Shown: piece after piece, positions 26,806 to 35,037 of the stretch
Layout of the letters: the number at the start of each line of letters is the position of its first letter
Numbering within the stretch: position 1 is the stretch's first letter
NCBI GenBank assembly: GCA_020638905.1
Contig: JACKHP010000021.1
Span: 1 to 64,000 of the forward strand
DNA: 64,000 nucleotides
From: Planctomycetota bacterium
Lineage (GTDB): Bacteria > Planctomycetota > B15-G4
Reading direction: 5' to 3'
Program-made: the position numbers and the translations under genes
Notes under the pieces: model-generated
The model's input: only the letters and a program-made list of their open reading frames with translations
What the model was told of the DNA's origin: nothing
Databases searched by the model: none

Positions 26806-28074
26806 CTACAGGAACATGCCCGCGATCGTGGCGGTCATCCACGAGGCGAAGGCGCCGCCCAGCATGGCGCGGAAGGCCAGACGCGAGAGGTCGGTCTTGC
26901 GCGTGGGGGCCAGCGGCGAGATGCCGCCGATCTGGATGCCGATCGACGAGAAGTTCGCGAAGCCGCACAGGGCGTAGGCCGCCATCTTCGCGCTGCGCGC
27001 CGACTCGAACACGCGGTCGGGGGAGATGTTGGCCATCGCGCCGGGGACGGCCTCGTGCAGGTGCGTGTAGGCCACGAACTCGTTCACCGCGATCTTGGTG
27101 CCGAGCAGGCTGCCGAAGACCTGGCAGTCGTGCCAGCCGTTGACGCCCATGATCCACGAGACGGGCGCGAAGACCCAGCCGAAGATGCGCTGCAGGCCCA
27201 GGTCGGGCATGCCGAACCAGTGCTCGCCGATCCAGCCGATGGGCCAGTCGATGAGGTGGATGAGCGCCACGAACGCGATCAGCATGGCCATCACGTTCAG
27301 CCACAGGTTGAGGCCGTCGGTCGTGCCGTTGGCGGCGGCCTCGATCAGGTTGTGCGCGGTGCGCTCGATGCGCAGCTCGACCTTGCTGCCGGTCACCGAG
27401 ACCTCGGTCTCGGGCAGCGCGATCTTCGCGATCACGAACGCGGCCGGCGCGCTGAGCACCGACGCGGTGAGCAGGTGCGGCGCGTACTCGGGGCCGAGCA
27501 CGCCCATGTAGACCGCGAGCACCGAGCCGGCGATGGTGGCGAAACCGCCGGTCATCATCGCGTTGAGCTCGCTGTTCGTCATGCCGGCGATGTACGGCTT
27601 GACCACCAGCGGCGCCTCGGTCTGTCCCACGAAGACGTTGGCGGCCATGGCCATGGCCTCGGCGCCCGACACGCCCATGAGCGCCGACATGATCTTCGCC
27701 AGGACGTAGATCACGACCTGCATCACGCCCAGGTGGTAGAGCAGCGACATGAGCGCCGAGAAGAAGATGATCACGACCAGGCCGCTGCCGGCGAAGGCGA
27801 AGATGAAGCCGCCCGAGGTCGACGGATCGGCCAGTGGACCGAAGACCATCGCGGCGCCCGGCGACGCCATGCTCACGAGCTTGCTGACCCAGGAGGCCAG
27901 CTCCTCGAAGACCGCGCGCCCTGTCTCGGTCTGCAGCAGCGCCCAGGCCAGTCCGAACTGGAGCAGCAGGCCCCAGACCACGACGCGCACGGGGACCTTG
28001 CGCTTGTGGCTCGACATGAGCCAGGCCACCACGCAGAAGAACAGCAGGCCGAGGAGGCCGCGCAGGACGGGCAT
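26806..28074 (-). CDS. Concentrative nucleoside transporter (CNT/NupC family)
   Basis: The 422-residue integral membrane protein has the CNT hallmarks FVGQTEAPLVVKPY, MTNSELNAMMTGGFATIAGS, AVNEFVAYTHL and ALCGFANFSSIGIQIGG, which form the two hairpins and unwound helices that bind nucleoside and cation. It imports nucleosides with Na+ or H+. The ATG at 28074 follows GGAGAGGG by about 8 nt. The gene ends 10 bp from the end of the convergent double phosphatase gene, so phosphate release and nucleoside uptake genes are adjacent (functional link is inference). Confidence 0.93.
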   Translation of the reverse strand: MPVLRGLLGLLFFCVVAWLMSSHKRKVPVRVVVWGLLLQFGLAWALLQTETGRAVFEELASWVSKLVSMASPGAAMVFGPLADPSTSGGFIFAFAGSGLVVIIFFSALMSLLYHLGVMQVVIYVLAKIMSALMGVSGAEAMAMAANVFVGQTEAPLVVKPYIAGMTNSELNAMMTGGFATIAGSVLAVYMGVLGPEYAPHLLTASVLSAPAAFVIAKIALPETEVSVTGSKVELRIERTAHNLIEAAANGTTDGLNLWLNVMAMLIAFVALIHLIDWPIGWIGEHWFGMPDLGLQRIFGWVFAPVSWIMGVNGWHDCQVFGSLLGTKIAVNEFVAYTHLHEAVPGAMANISPDRVFESARSAKMAAYALCGFANFSSIGIQIGGISPLAPTRKTDLSRLAFRAMLGGAFASWMTATIAGMFL

Positions 28075-28190
28075 GGACGATCCCTCTCCGTGGGTTCGGG
28101 ACGGGGAGGGAGGTTAAGGCTTCATCGGGTTCGAGGCCAGTGCGGGCGCGCCGGTGGCGCGGTTCGTCCCACGGGCCTCCGCGTCATCGG

Positions 28191-28236
28191 GCCTCGGCTT
28201 CGGCCTCCGCCTTCGGCCTCCGCCTTCGCTCTCGCC
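28191..28236. repeat. Degenerate CTTCGG-rich repeat
   Basis: Two perfect 13-nt units CGGCCTCCGCCTT (28201-28226), flanked by partial CTTCGG/CTTCGC copies. It lies 117 bp before the transporter start and resembles in composition the CGAANC hexamer arrays at 18.65 and 37.2 kb. Confidence 0.6.
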
Positions 28237-28258
28237 TCGTCCCCCCGCGAACGCAACC

Positions 28259-28290
28259 GGCCCCGACGCTCGCGAACGAGCGCCGGGGCC
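28259..28290 (-). terminator. Hairpin after the large secreted protein gene
   Basis: 14-nt arms with one mismatch around the tetraloop CGAA (GGCCCCGACGCTCG / CGAGCGCCGGGGCC). It lies 43 bp beyond the stop of the minus-strand gene ending at 28333. Confidence 0.7.
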
Positions 28291-28332
28291 GGTCACTGCC
28301 GTCCTCGCGGACGGCGCGTCAGCTCGGGACGA

Positions 28333-30681
28333 TCAGGGCGTGGTGGTGAAGACGCCGTTGGTCGACGCGAAGAAGCAGATCGCGGCCGGATCCGGGATCC
28401 AGGCCTGCCAGACGAGCGGGAAGTTCGCCGGGGCGCCGCTCCACGGGAGCGTGAACGACAGGTCGCCGGCGAAGGTCGGCAGCGCCGGGAAGATGAAGTC
28501 GGGCGCCGGGATGAGCGTTCCGCACTTGAACGGGGCGTTGATCTGGCTGAATCCGAGCACGATGTAGACATTCGAGTTCGGACGCATCTTCGTGAGGTTG
28601 AACTCGATGTTCGTCGTGGACGACGGATCGAGCACACCGTTGATCTCCAGCTCGGGCGTGCCCAGCGTGCCGGGGATGCCCGTGCCGATGCTCGGCCAGC
28701 TCTTGTGACCGATGTACAGCAGCGAGTTGTAGCTGTCGTCGTCGACGCCGCCGTTGAAGCAGGTCGTGAAGTCGCCGTCGTCGTTGGTGTCGTAGATGAT
28801 GCCGGCACCCAGCACGAGTCCGCCCAGGGCACGCGAGTCGGCCGTGTCGAGGCCGGTCGTGCTCATGTCGGCGAACGCCGTCTCGGAGATGTTCTGCGAG
28901 CAGGTCGTGCCCGAGGCCACCGAGTTGCTGTCGGCGATCTGCAGGAAGGTGAGCAGCCAGTCGCGGTCGCTGTTCACGCCGCGATGGATGTCGCCCGTCT
29001 TGCACACGAGGTCGAGCTCGTAGCTGAACGTGGCCGGGTCGTACACGGCGCGCACGAGGCCCACCGCGAAGTCGGCCGGATCGAAGATCTCGAGCGCCGA
29101 GAGGAAGTAGATGTTGCCGACCGAGTCGAACATCGGGGGCGACATCGACGGACCGATCGGCGTTCCGCCGGTCACGTTGAGCAGCGGGACGAGGCGGCCG
29201 ATCACGCTGCCGCCCGGGCCGTCGAGGATCGGCTTGCCCGTGCCGCCGGGACCGAACGTGCCGTCGTTGTAGGCCGCCATCGTCCAGCTCGTGGAGCCGG
29301 TGGTGTGGTCGACCTTGGCCACCGCGATCATGTTGACCGGGTGGTTGCTTCCGCTCTTGCTCGGGTGCGCGCCGGTCGCGGCGACGAGCAGGTCACCGTT
29401 CTGGTCGACCTTGAGCGCGGCCTGTCCGACACCGCCGCGGAACGCCACCTGGCTCTCGTAGAGCATGAACTCGAGGCTGCCCGCGGGCAGGAGCGTGGTC
29501 GCGAAGGTCGAGTTGTCCGTGATCGACGTGGGCAGGACGAGCGCCTTGGTGCCGGTCTTGCTGCCGGTGCCGTCGAGCCCGACCAGGTTGATGGCCGCCG
29601 TCAGGGTGGCGCCGGTGGCCTTGGCCAGCTGGGCCGTCATGCCGTGCGTGCTGGACAGCATGGCGAAGTTGTCGCTCGAGTAGCTCGCCGCACCGCGCGT
29701 CTCGGCGATGCCCGGATCGAGGAACGTCGTGATGCCCGTGCTGAGCAGCGAGCCGATCGGACCACGCACGTACATCGCGTTGGCGGCCGAGGGCGTGCCG
29801 AAGGTCGTGGTGAGCACGAACGGGCCGGTGCCCGAGACCAGCGGGGGCATGCTCGACGGGGTCAGGTGCACGTCGGCGCTGGCGCTCACGAACTCGTCGA
29901 CCGCGACCAGGTCCTTCAGGCCGACCACGTCGTTGCTGAGCACGTTCTGGACGTTGGCGTCACGCAGCGCCATCGACACCGCGTAGAGGTGGTTGGCGTT
30001 GAGCGGCGTGAGGCCGCAGCCGCCGGTCACTCCCGACCCGTCGGCGCGGAAGAAGACGTTGCCGTCCTCGTCGACCGAGCCCAGTCCGAACTGCGAGACG
30101 TTGCTGATGATGTCGCAGCTGTTCGAGGCGGCCATGACGCGCTCGACGTAGAGGCGGCCGGGCGTCTCCTCGCGGTAGTTCACGATGCCACCGACCACGC
30201 CGTTGTACGACGAACCGGCATCGGTCGTGCCGAACTCGGTGAGCGCCACGCCGAACTGGTGCGTGCTGCGCGTCGTCGTGCGGAACTGCGTCGGCGCGTT
30301 GTTGTGCGCGGCCGTGTTGTTCACGCCCGTTCCGGGGACCGTCCAGTAGCCGTAGCTCTTGCCGGAGATGTCGACGCCGCTCTTCTGGAGACGGCTCATC
30401 GACTGCGACGAGAGGCCGCTCGAGTTGAACCCCGAGCTGCTCTTGCTCGTCTTCACGATCGGCGCGATGCCGAAGCGCGTGCCCCAGCGGGTCTGGAAGT
30501 TGGTGAGGTCGACGACGAAGTCGTTGACCTGCTCCGAGCCGTCCAGGGCGGTGCTGTCGGCCCACGGAGAGACGGTGTCGCCGCCGCCACACTGCGTGGC
30601 GTCGGTGCTGTCCTGCGCCAGAGCGGCAGGAGCGAGGGCTCCAGCGATCAGGAGCGCCAGGTAGCGCGCGCGAAGGGACAT
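28333..30681 (-). CDS. Large secreted protein with PFKGG C-terminal module
   Basis: The 782-residue protein has a clear signal peptide (about 1-22, ending AALAQ). The mature part is unusually rich in Ser, Thr, Asn and Gly compared with its neighbours. It contains many short beta-type segments, including DSVGNIYFLS and DTNDDGDFTTC, reminiscent of propeller or reporting-type repeats. I recognise no enzyme family. The last 110 residues are the shared module (NVYIVLGFSQINAPFKCGTLIP, ALPT, WQAWIPDPAAICFFASTNG), with a Cys replacing the second Gly. A strong AAGGAT ribosome-binding site lies 8 nt before the ATG. The composition suggests an abundant surface protein (inference). Confidence 0.85.
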   Translation of the reverse strand: MSLRARYLALLIAGALAPAALAQDSTDATQCGGGDTVSPWADSTALDGSEQVNDFVVDLTNFQTRWGTRFGIAPIVKTSKSSSGFNSSGLSSQSMSRLQKSGVDISGKSYGYWTVPGTGVNNTAAHNNAPTQFRTTTRSTHQFGVALTEFGTTDAGSSYNGVVGGIVNYREETPGRLYVERVMAASNSCDIISNVSQFGLGSVDEDGNVFFRADGSGVTGGCGLTPLNANHLYAVSMALRDANVQNVLSNDVVGLKDLVAVDEFVSASADVHLTPSSMPPLVSGTGPFVLTTTFGTPSAANAMYVRGPIGSLLSTGITTFLDPGIAETRGAASYSSDNFAMLSSTHGMTAQLAKATGATLTAAINLVGLDGTGSKTGTKALVLPTSITDNSTFATTLLPAGSLEFMLYESQVAFRGGVGQAALKVDQNGDLLVAATGAHPSKSGSNHPVNMIAVAKVDHTTGSTSWTMAAYNDGTFGPGGTGKPILDGPGGSVIGRLVPLLNVTGGTPIGPSMSPPMFDSVGNIYFLSALEIFDPADFAVGLVRAVYDPATFSYELDLVCKTGDIHRGVNSDRDWLLTFLQIADSNSVASGTTCSQNISETAFADMSTTGLDTADSRALGGLVLGAGIIYDTNDDGDFTTCFNGGVDDDSYNSLLYIGHKSWPSIGTGIPGTLGTPELEINGVLDPSSTTNIEFNLTKMRPNSNVYIVLGFSQINAPFKCGTLIPAPDFIFPALPTFAGDLSFTLPWSGAPANFPLVWQAWIPDPAAICFFASTNGVFTTTP

Positions 30682-30951
30682 AGGTTGCGATCCTTGGGTG
30701 TGAAGGGAGAGGTCGAGGGGGACGAGAACCCGTGCGAGGCTTGGACTGGTCCACGCACCGCGCCCGAGTATCGGTGAACTTCCATGTTCTCAGGATGTGG
30801 GCAATGTGAAAAGGCCCGACGCGGTCGATCTTGCCGCCGAATCGGCCTGCGCGTGCAATCCCTTTCCCCCCAGCGGCTTGCGGCGGGCCGTCGGGAGAGG
30901 CCCGGATCGCGTCCCGGCCCGGCGAGCGGTGGTGGGCGAGGGCCCTGCGCC

Positions 30952-33531
30952 TCAGCCCTTGCGGCGCGGACGGCGCTCGGCCCGCGCCGCGATCGGGTCG
31001 TCCGGCCAGGCGTGCTTCGGGTACCGCGCGCGCAATTCCCTGCGCACGAGCGGATAGGTCCGCTCCCAGAAGCCGGCCAGGTCGTCGGTGATCTGCTGCG
31101 GACGCATGTTCGGCGCCAACAGGTGCAGCAGCACCGGCACCCGACCCCCGGCCACGCGCGGCGTCTCGGCCAGTCCGAACAGCTCCTGGATGCGCACGGC
31201 CAGAACCGGTGGACGCCCCTCCTCGTAGTGCAGCGTGATCTGGCTGCCGCTCGGGACGGCCAGCCGCTCGGGCGCCTGGATCGCGAGCGCCTGGCGCTGG
31301 CGATGGTCGAGCCGCGCCAGGATCGCGTCGCGCCACGGGGCCTTGCGCAACTCGGCGAACGAGCGCCGTCCCACGCACAGCCCGGGGAGCAGCTCGAGCA
31401 GCCCCTCGCGATCGAGGCGCGGCAGGCCGAGTTCGGGCATCCACGCGGACAGGCAGCGCAGGCGCGCGAGCAGCGTCGCGACGTCGCCTTCGTCGGACGG
31501 CAGCGCGCGCGCCGGGTCGCCGGCCGCGGCCTCGGCCAGCACGGCCGCCACCGCGTGCGCGTCCGGCAGCGGCGCGGGACCCTCGTCGAGCAGCAGCCCG
31601 CGCCAGCGCACGCGCCGTCGCGCGCCGACCGCCTCGCGCTCGGGGTCGAACGCGAGCTCGACCGACTCGTCGAGGCCGTCGGGGTCGAGCCACGCGCGGC
31701 GCACGCCGGACGCCAGACTCACGCGCGCGTCGGCTCCGCCGCCGGCGTCGAGATCGACGCACACGAGCAGCTCCGCGTCGCGCACGGCCGAACCGGAGAG
31801 CCGCGCGCCGCGTCCGCCCACGAGCAGCACGCGCTCGTCGCCGGGCGCGCGTCGCCGCGCGAGCCGGTCGGGGAAAGCCGCGAGCAGCGCACGCAGCAGC
31901 GCCTCGTCGCGCGACGACAGACGTCCCAGGCCGTCGTCGTCGCGCGCGGCGGACGACGGCACGTCGCGGGTCGTGTGCGGCGCATCGGCGGACGCGGCGT
32001 CACCTTCGGCGAGCGCCGCGCCGAGCGCATCGGCCACCGCCAGCACGCGCCGCGCGGCGCCGGCGTCGAGCCGGCGTCCGGCGTGCCCCTCGGCGCGTCG
32101 TCCCGCGGCGAAGGCCTCGAGCGCCGCGACGCGGTCGAGCACGTCGCTCGCCGAACGGGACGCGACGCCGTCGCGCGGCGCGCGTCCGAACGGGTCGCGC
32201 TCCTCGAGCAGCGCCGCGGCGAGACACGCCTCGCGCTCCACGCCGCGCGCCCGTCCCTCGAGCAAGAGCCGCCCCACCCGCGGATGCACGGGCAGCTTGG
32301 CCAGCGCGCGCCCCGCCGCGGTGATCGTGCCGTCGCGCAGGGCGCCGAGTTCGCCCAGCAACTGCAGTGCACGCTCGACCGCGGCGTCGGGCGGCGGCTC
32401 GAGCCACGGCAAATCGCGCGGATCGCGCTCGCCCCAGTCGAGGAGCTGCAGCGTCGCGGCGCACAGGTCGAGGCGGCACACCTCGGGCGCCGGCGCGTCC
32501 TGCAGCGAGCGCTGCTCGGCGCGGGTCCAGAGGCGCGCGCAGACGCCGGGCGCGAGTCGTCCGGCGCGGCCGGCGCGCTGCTCGGCGCTCTGGCGCGAGA
32601 TCGACACGAGCTCGAGACGGTTGAGTCCCAACGCGGGGTCGTGCCGCAGGACGCGCGCCTTGCCGCCGTCGACCACCGCGGTCACGCCCTCGACGGTGAC
32701 CGACGACTCGGCCACGTTCGTGGACAGCACGACGCGCCGGCGCGGTCCCTTGCGCAGCGCGCGGTCCTGCTCGCCGAGCGGCAGCTCGCCGTGCAACGCG
32801 ACGACGTCGACCTCGTCGCCGCGCGCGAGCTCGGCCAGCGCTTCGGCGCAGGCCCTGATCTCGCCCAGTCCCGGCAGGAAGACGAGCACGTCGCCGGGGG
32901 TCTGCGCGAGCACGGCGCGCACGCCCGTGCGCACGAGTTCGGGCAGGCGCAGGTCGAGCGGCGCCGGCAGGTACTGCACGTCCACCGGGAACAGACGTCC
33001 CTCGCCCGCGAGCACCGGCGCGTCGCCGAGCGCGGCCGCGATCGGCGCGGCGTCGAGCGTGGCGGACATGACGACCACGCGCAGGTCGGCGCGGGTCTGC
33101 TCGCGCACGCGGCGCACCATCGCGAAAGCCAGGTCGACGTCGAGCGAGCGCTCATGGAACTCGTCGAAGACCACGGCGCCCACGCCCTCGAGGAACGGGT
33201 CGTCGAGCAGGCGGCGCACGAAGAGTCCCACGGTGAGCACCTCGAGACGCGTGGCGCGGGACGTGCGCCGGTCGAAGCGCACCGAGTAGCCGACCTCGTC
33301 GCCGAGCCGTCCGCCGCGCTCGTCGGCCATGCGCGCCGCGGCCGCCCGGGCCGCCACGCGCCGCGGCTCGAGCACGAGCACCTTGCCGAAGCCCGCGTCG
33401 AGCAGCGCCGGCGGCACGCGCGTCGTCTTGCCCGAGCCGGTGGGCGCCGTGAGCACGAGGGACGTCCCCGCGGCGAGCCGCTCGCGCAGGCGCGGCAGCA
33501 GGTCGTCGACGGGCAGCGGGACGGGAGGCAT
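30952..33531 (-). CDS. hrpB: ATP-dependent helicase HrpB
   Basis: The 859-residue protein is a DEAH/RHA-type helicase: Walker A TAPTGSGKTTRVP, Walker B VVFDEFHERS, motif III MSATLDA, motif IV-V STNVAESSVTVEGV and motif VI SRQSAEQRAGRAGR. The HrpB-type C-terminus ends LLHLLAPNMRPQQITDDLAGFWERTYP. HrpB unwinds nucleic acid; its cellular role is poorly known, and the length matches the family (about 800-850). The ATG at 33531 is two codons before PVPLPVDDLLP, the usual beginning. A longer frame upstream is in non-coding sequence. It stands alone and diverges from the lipoprotein gene at 33739. Confidence 0.93.
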   Translation of the reverse strand: MPPVPLPVDDLLPRLRERLAAGTSLVLTAPTGSGKTTRVPPALLDAGFGKVLVLEPRRVAARAAAARMADERGGRLGDEVGYSVRFDRRTSRATRLEVLTVGLFVRRLLDDPFLEGVGAVVFDEFHERSLDVDLAFAMVRRVREQTRADLRVVVMSATLDAAPIAAALGDAPVLAGEGRLFPVDVQYLPAPLDLRLPELVRTGVRAVLAQTPGDVLVFLPGLGEIRACAEALAELARGDEVDVVALHGELPLGEQDRALRKGPRRRVVLSTNVAESSVTVEGVTAVVDGGKARVLRHDPALGLNRLELVSISRQSAEQRAGRAGRLAPGVCARLWTRAEQRSLQDAPAPEVCRLDLCAATLQLLDWGERDPRDLPWLEPPPDAAVERALQLLGELGALRDGTITAAGRALAKLPVHPRVGRLLLEGRARGVEREACLAAALLEERDPFGRAPRDGVASRSASDVLDRVAALEAFAAGRRAEGHAGRRLDAGAARRVLAVADALGAALAEGDAASADAPHTTRDVPSSAARDDDGLGRLSSRDEALLRALLAAFPDRLARRRAPGDERVLLVGGRGARLSGSAVRDAELLVCVDLDAGGGADARVSLASGVRRAWLDPDGLDESVELAFDPEREAVGARRRVRWRGLLLDEGPAPLPDAHAVAAVLAEAAAGDPARALPSDEGDVATLLARLRCLSAWMPELGLPRLDREGLLELLPGLCVGRRSFAELRKAPWRDAILARLDHRQRQALAIQAPERLAVPSGSQITLHYEEGRPPVLAVRIQELFGLAETPRVAGGRVPVLLHLLAPNMRPQQITDDLAGFWERTYPLVRRELRARYPKHAWPDDPIAARAERRPRRKG

Positions 33532-33738
33532 CGCGCCGATGATCGGTTCCCGGGAGCGTCCGCGCGAGGGCGCGTCGCGCGAGGCGCAGTTCGTCGCGAC
33601 GCGCGGCCCGGCGCCGCACCAGCGTCGGTCGCACACCGCGCCCCGGACGCGGACTTGTTCGCGCCGCGACGAGCGGTCATCCTCGCCCGCGCGCCCTCGC
33701 CGGGAGGACGCACCCCGCCCTCGTGAGCCCGTGAGCGC

Positions 33739-34353
33739 ATGCGCCGGTCGTTCGTCCCGCTCGCCCTGTGCAGCGCGCTGGCCGTCGCGCCGGCGTGCAG
33801 CTACCTCGAGGGGCGCGTGCGCGACCTCTCGCAGACCGTGCACGTGGGCGTCGGCGTGTCGCTCGTCCCGGGATTGTTCGTGTACGCCTGCGCGCCGCTG
33901 TTCGGCACCGCGTTCGGCTACCTGCACGAGAGCACGTACGTCGGCAGCGACTACGGCTACGCCTTCGCGTGGCACCAGGCCGGCGCGGGCACGCTCCTGG
34001 GCGGCGAGTTCGTGCGCGCGCAGCTCGGGCACGACGTGGCCGGCTTCACGCGCGGCGACAATCCGGCGCTCTACCTCGACCAGTCGCAGCTCTTCATGAT
34101 CTCGCTCGCGGTGCAGGACTACCGCACGTCGCGCAGCCCGACCGCCATCACGCTGGGTCGCGTCGACGTCGGCGCCCACCTGCTCTTCGTGGGCGCCTCG
34201 CTGGGCCTCGACTTCGTCGAGCTGTTCGACTTCGTGACCTCGACCTTCGGCTGGGACGTGCTCGACGACGACGAGTTCGTCCCGCGGCGCTGGCCGTTCG
34301 AGCTGCCGGGCGACGCGCTGCTCGACACGCCGGCGAACGTGCCCGCGGGATGA
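33739..34353 (+). CDS. Hypothetical lipoprotein
   Basis: The 204-residue protein has a lipoprotein signal with Cys20 (APAC). The mature part is hydrophobic and aromatic, with HVGVGVSLVPGLFVYA, FGTAFGYLHESTYVGSDYG and VGASLGLDFVELFDFV. It might form an outer-membrane-associated beta structure, but I recognise no family. The stop overlaps the start of the acetyltransferase gene (ATGA), so the two are translationally coupled. Upstream, 33532-33738 is the shared region with hrpB and holds nothing else I can identify. Confidence 0.8.
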   Translation: MRRSFVPLALCSALAVAPACSYLEGRVRDLSQTVHVGVGVSLVPGLFVYACAPLFGTAFGYLHESTYVGSDYGYAFAWHQAGAGTLLGGEFVRAQLGHDVAGFTRGDNPALYLDQSQLFMISLAVQDYRTSRSPTAITLGRVDVGAHLLFVGASLGLDFVELFDFVTSTFGWDVLDDDEFVPRRWPFELPGDALLDTPANVPAG

Positions 34354-34955
34354 GCGCGGCGGCGTTCGATCCGGCGCCGGTCGTGCTCGAGGACGCCCGG
34401 GTGCGCCTCGAACCGCTGGCGCCCGGGCACGCCGACGCGCTGCTCGCGGCCGGCGCCGATCCGTCGATCTGGACGTACCTCCCGCGGCGTCCCTTCGTCG
34501 ACCGCGCCGACGTGCTGGCCTGGATCGCCGAGGCCGACGCCGCCCGCGTCCGCGGCGACGTGGTCGCGTTCGCCGTGCGCGAGACCGCGTCCGGACGCGT
34601 GGTCGGTTCGACACGCTACCTCGACGTGGTGCGTCCCCACCGCCGGCTCGAGATCGGCTGGACGTGGTACGCGCCGGCGGCGCAACGCACGGCCGTGAAC
34701 ACCGCCGCCAAGCGCCTGCTGCTCGGACACGCGTTCGACGACCTCGGCGCGCTGCGCGTGAGCTTCAAGACCGACGCACGCAACGCGGCCAGCCGCGCGG
34801 CCATCCTGCGCCTGGGCGCACAGCAGGAAGGCATCCTGCGGCACCACTTCGTGATGCCCGACGGCTGGCTGCGCGACTCGGTCTACTTCTCGATCCTGCG
34901 TGACGAGTGGCCCGTCGTGCGCGCGCGCCTCGACGAACGGCTCGCGTGCGACTGA
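34350..34955 (+). CDS. GNAT-family N-acetyltransferase (RimJ/RimL type)
   Basis: The 201-residue protein has the GNAT order: LEDARVRLEPLAPGHADAL, GRVVGSTRYLDV, the acyl-CoA-binding strand and helix in EIGWTWYAPAAQRTAVNTAAK, then LRVSFKTDARNAASRAAILRLGA and RHHFVMPDGWLRDSVYFSIL. This is the subgroup that acetylates protein N-termini or small amines. It overlaps the preceding lipoprotein gene by 4 bp. Confidence 0.9.
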   Translation: MSAAAFDPAPVVLEDARVRLEPLAPGHADALLAAGADPSIWTYLPRRPFVDRADVLAWIAEADAARVRGDVVAFAVRETASGRVVGSTRYLDVVRPHRRLEIGWTWYAPAAQRTAVNTAAKRLLLGHAFDDLGALRVSFKTDARNAASRAAILRLGAQQEGILRHHFVMPDGWLRDSVYFSILRDEWPVVRARLDERLACD

Positions 34956-34990
34956 CGCGCGGCGCGCGCCACCCGACGACTCGGCGCGAG

Positions 34991-35031
34991 GACGCCCGGA
35001 GCACGCGCCACGCGGCGCGCGTCCGGGCGCC
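34991..35031. terminator. Hairpin between convergent genes
   Basis: GACGCCCGGA (34991-35000) pairs with TCCGGGCGCC (35022-35031) with one mismatch, between the acetyltransferase stop and the stop of the convergent surface-protein gene at 35038. Confidence 0.5.
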
Positions 35032-35037
35032 CCGGGC

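Noticed and set aside
27055..30777. A 1240-codon plus-strand frame
   Set aside because: It lies antisense to the nucleoside transporter and the large secreted protein, with repetitive Arg/Val/Asp composition and no ribosome-binding site or domain.
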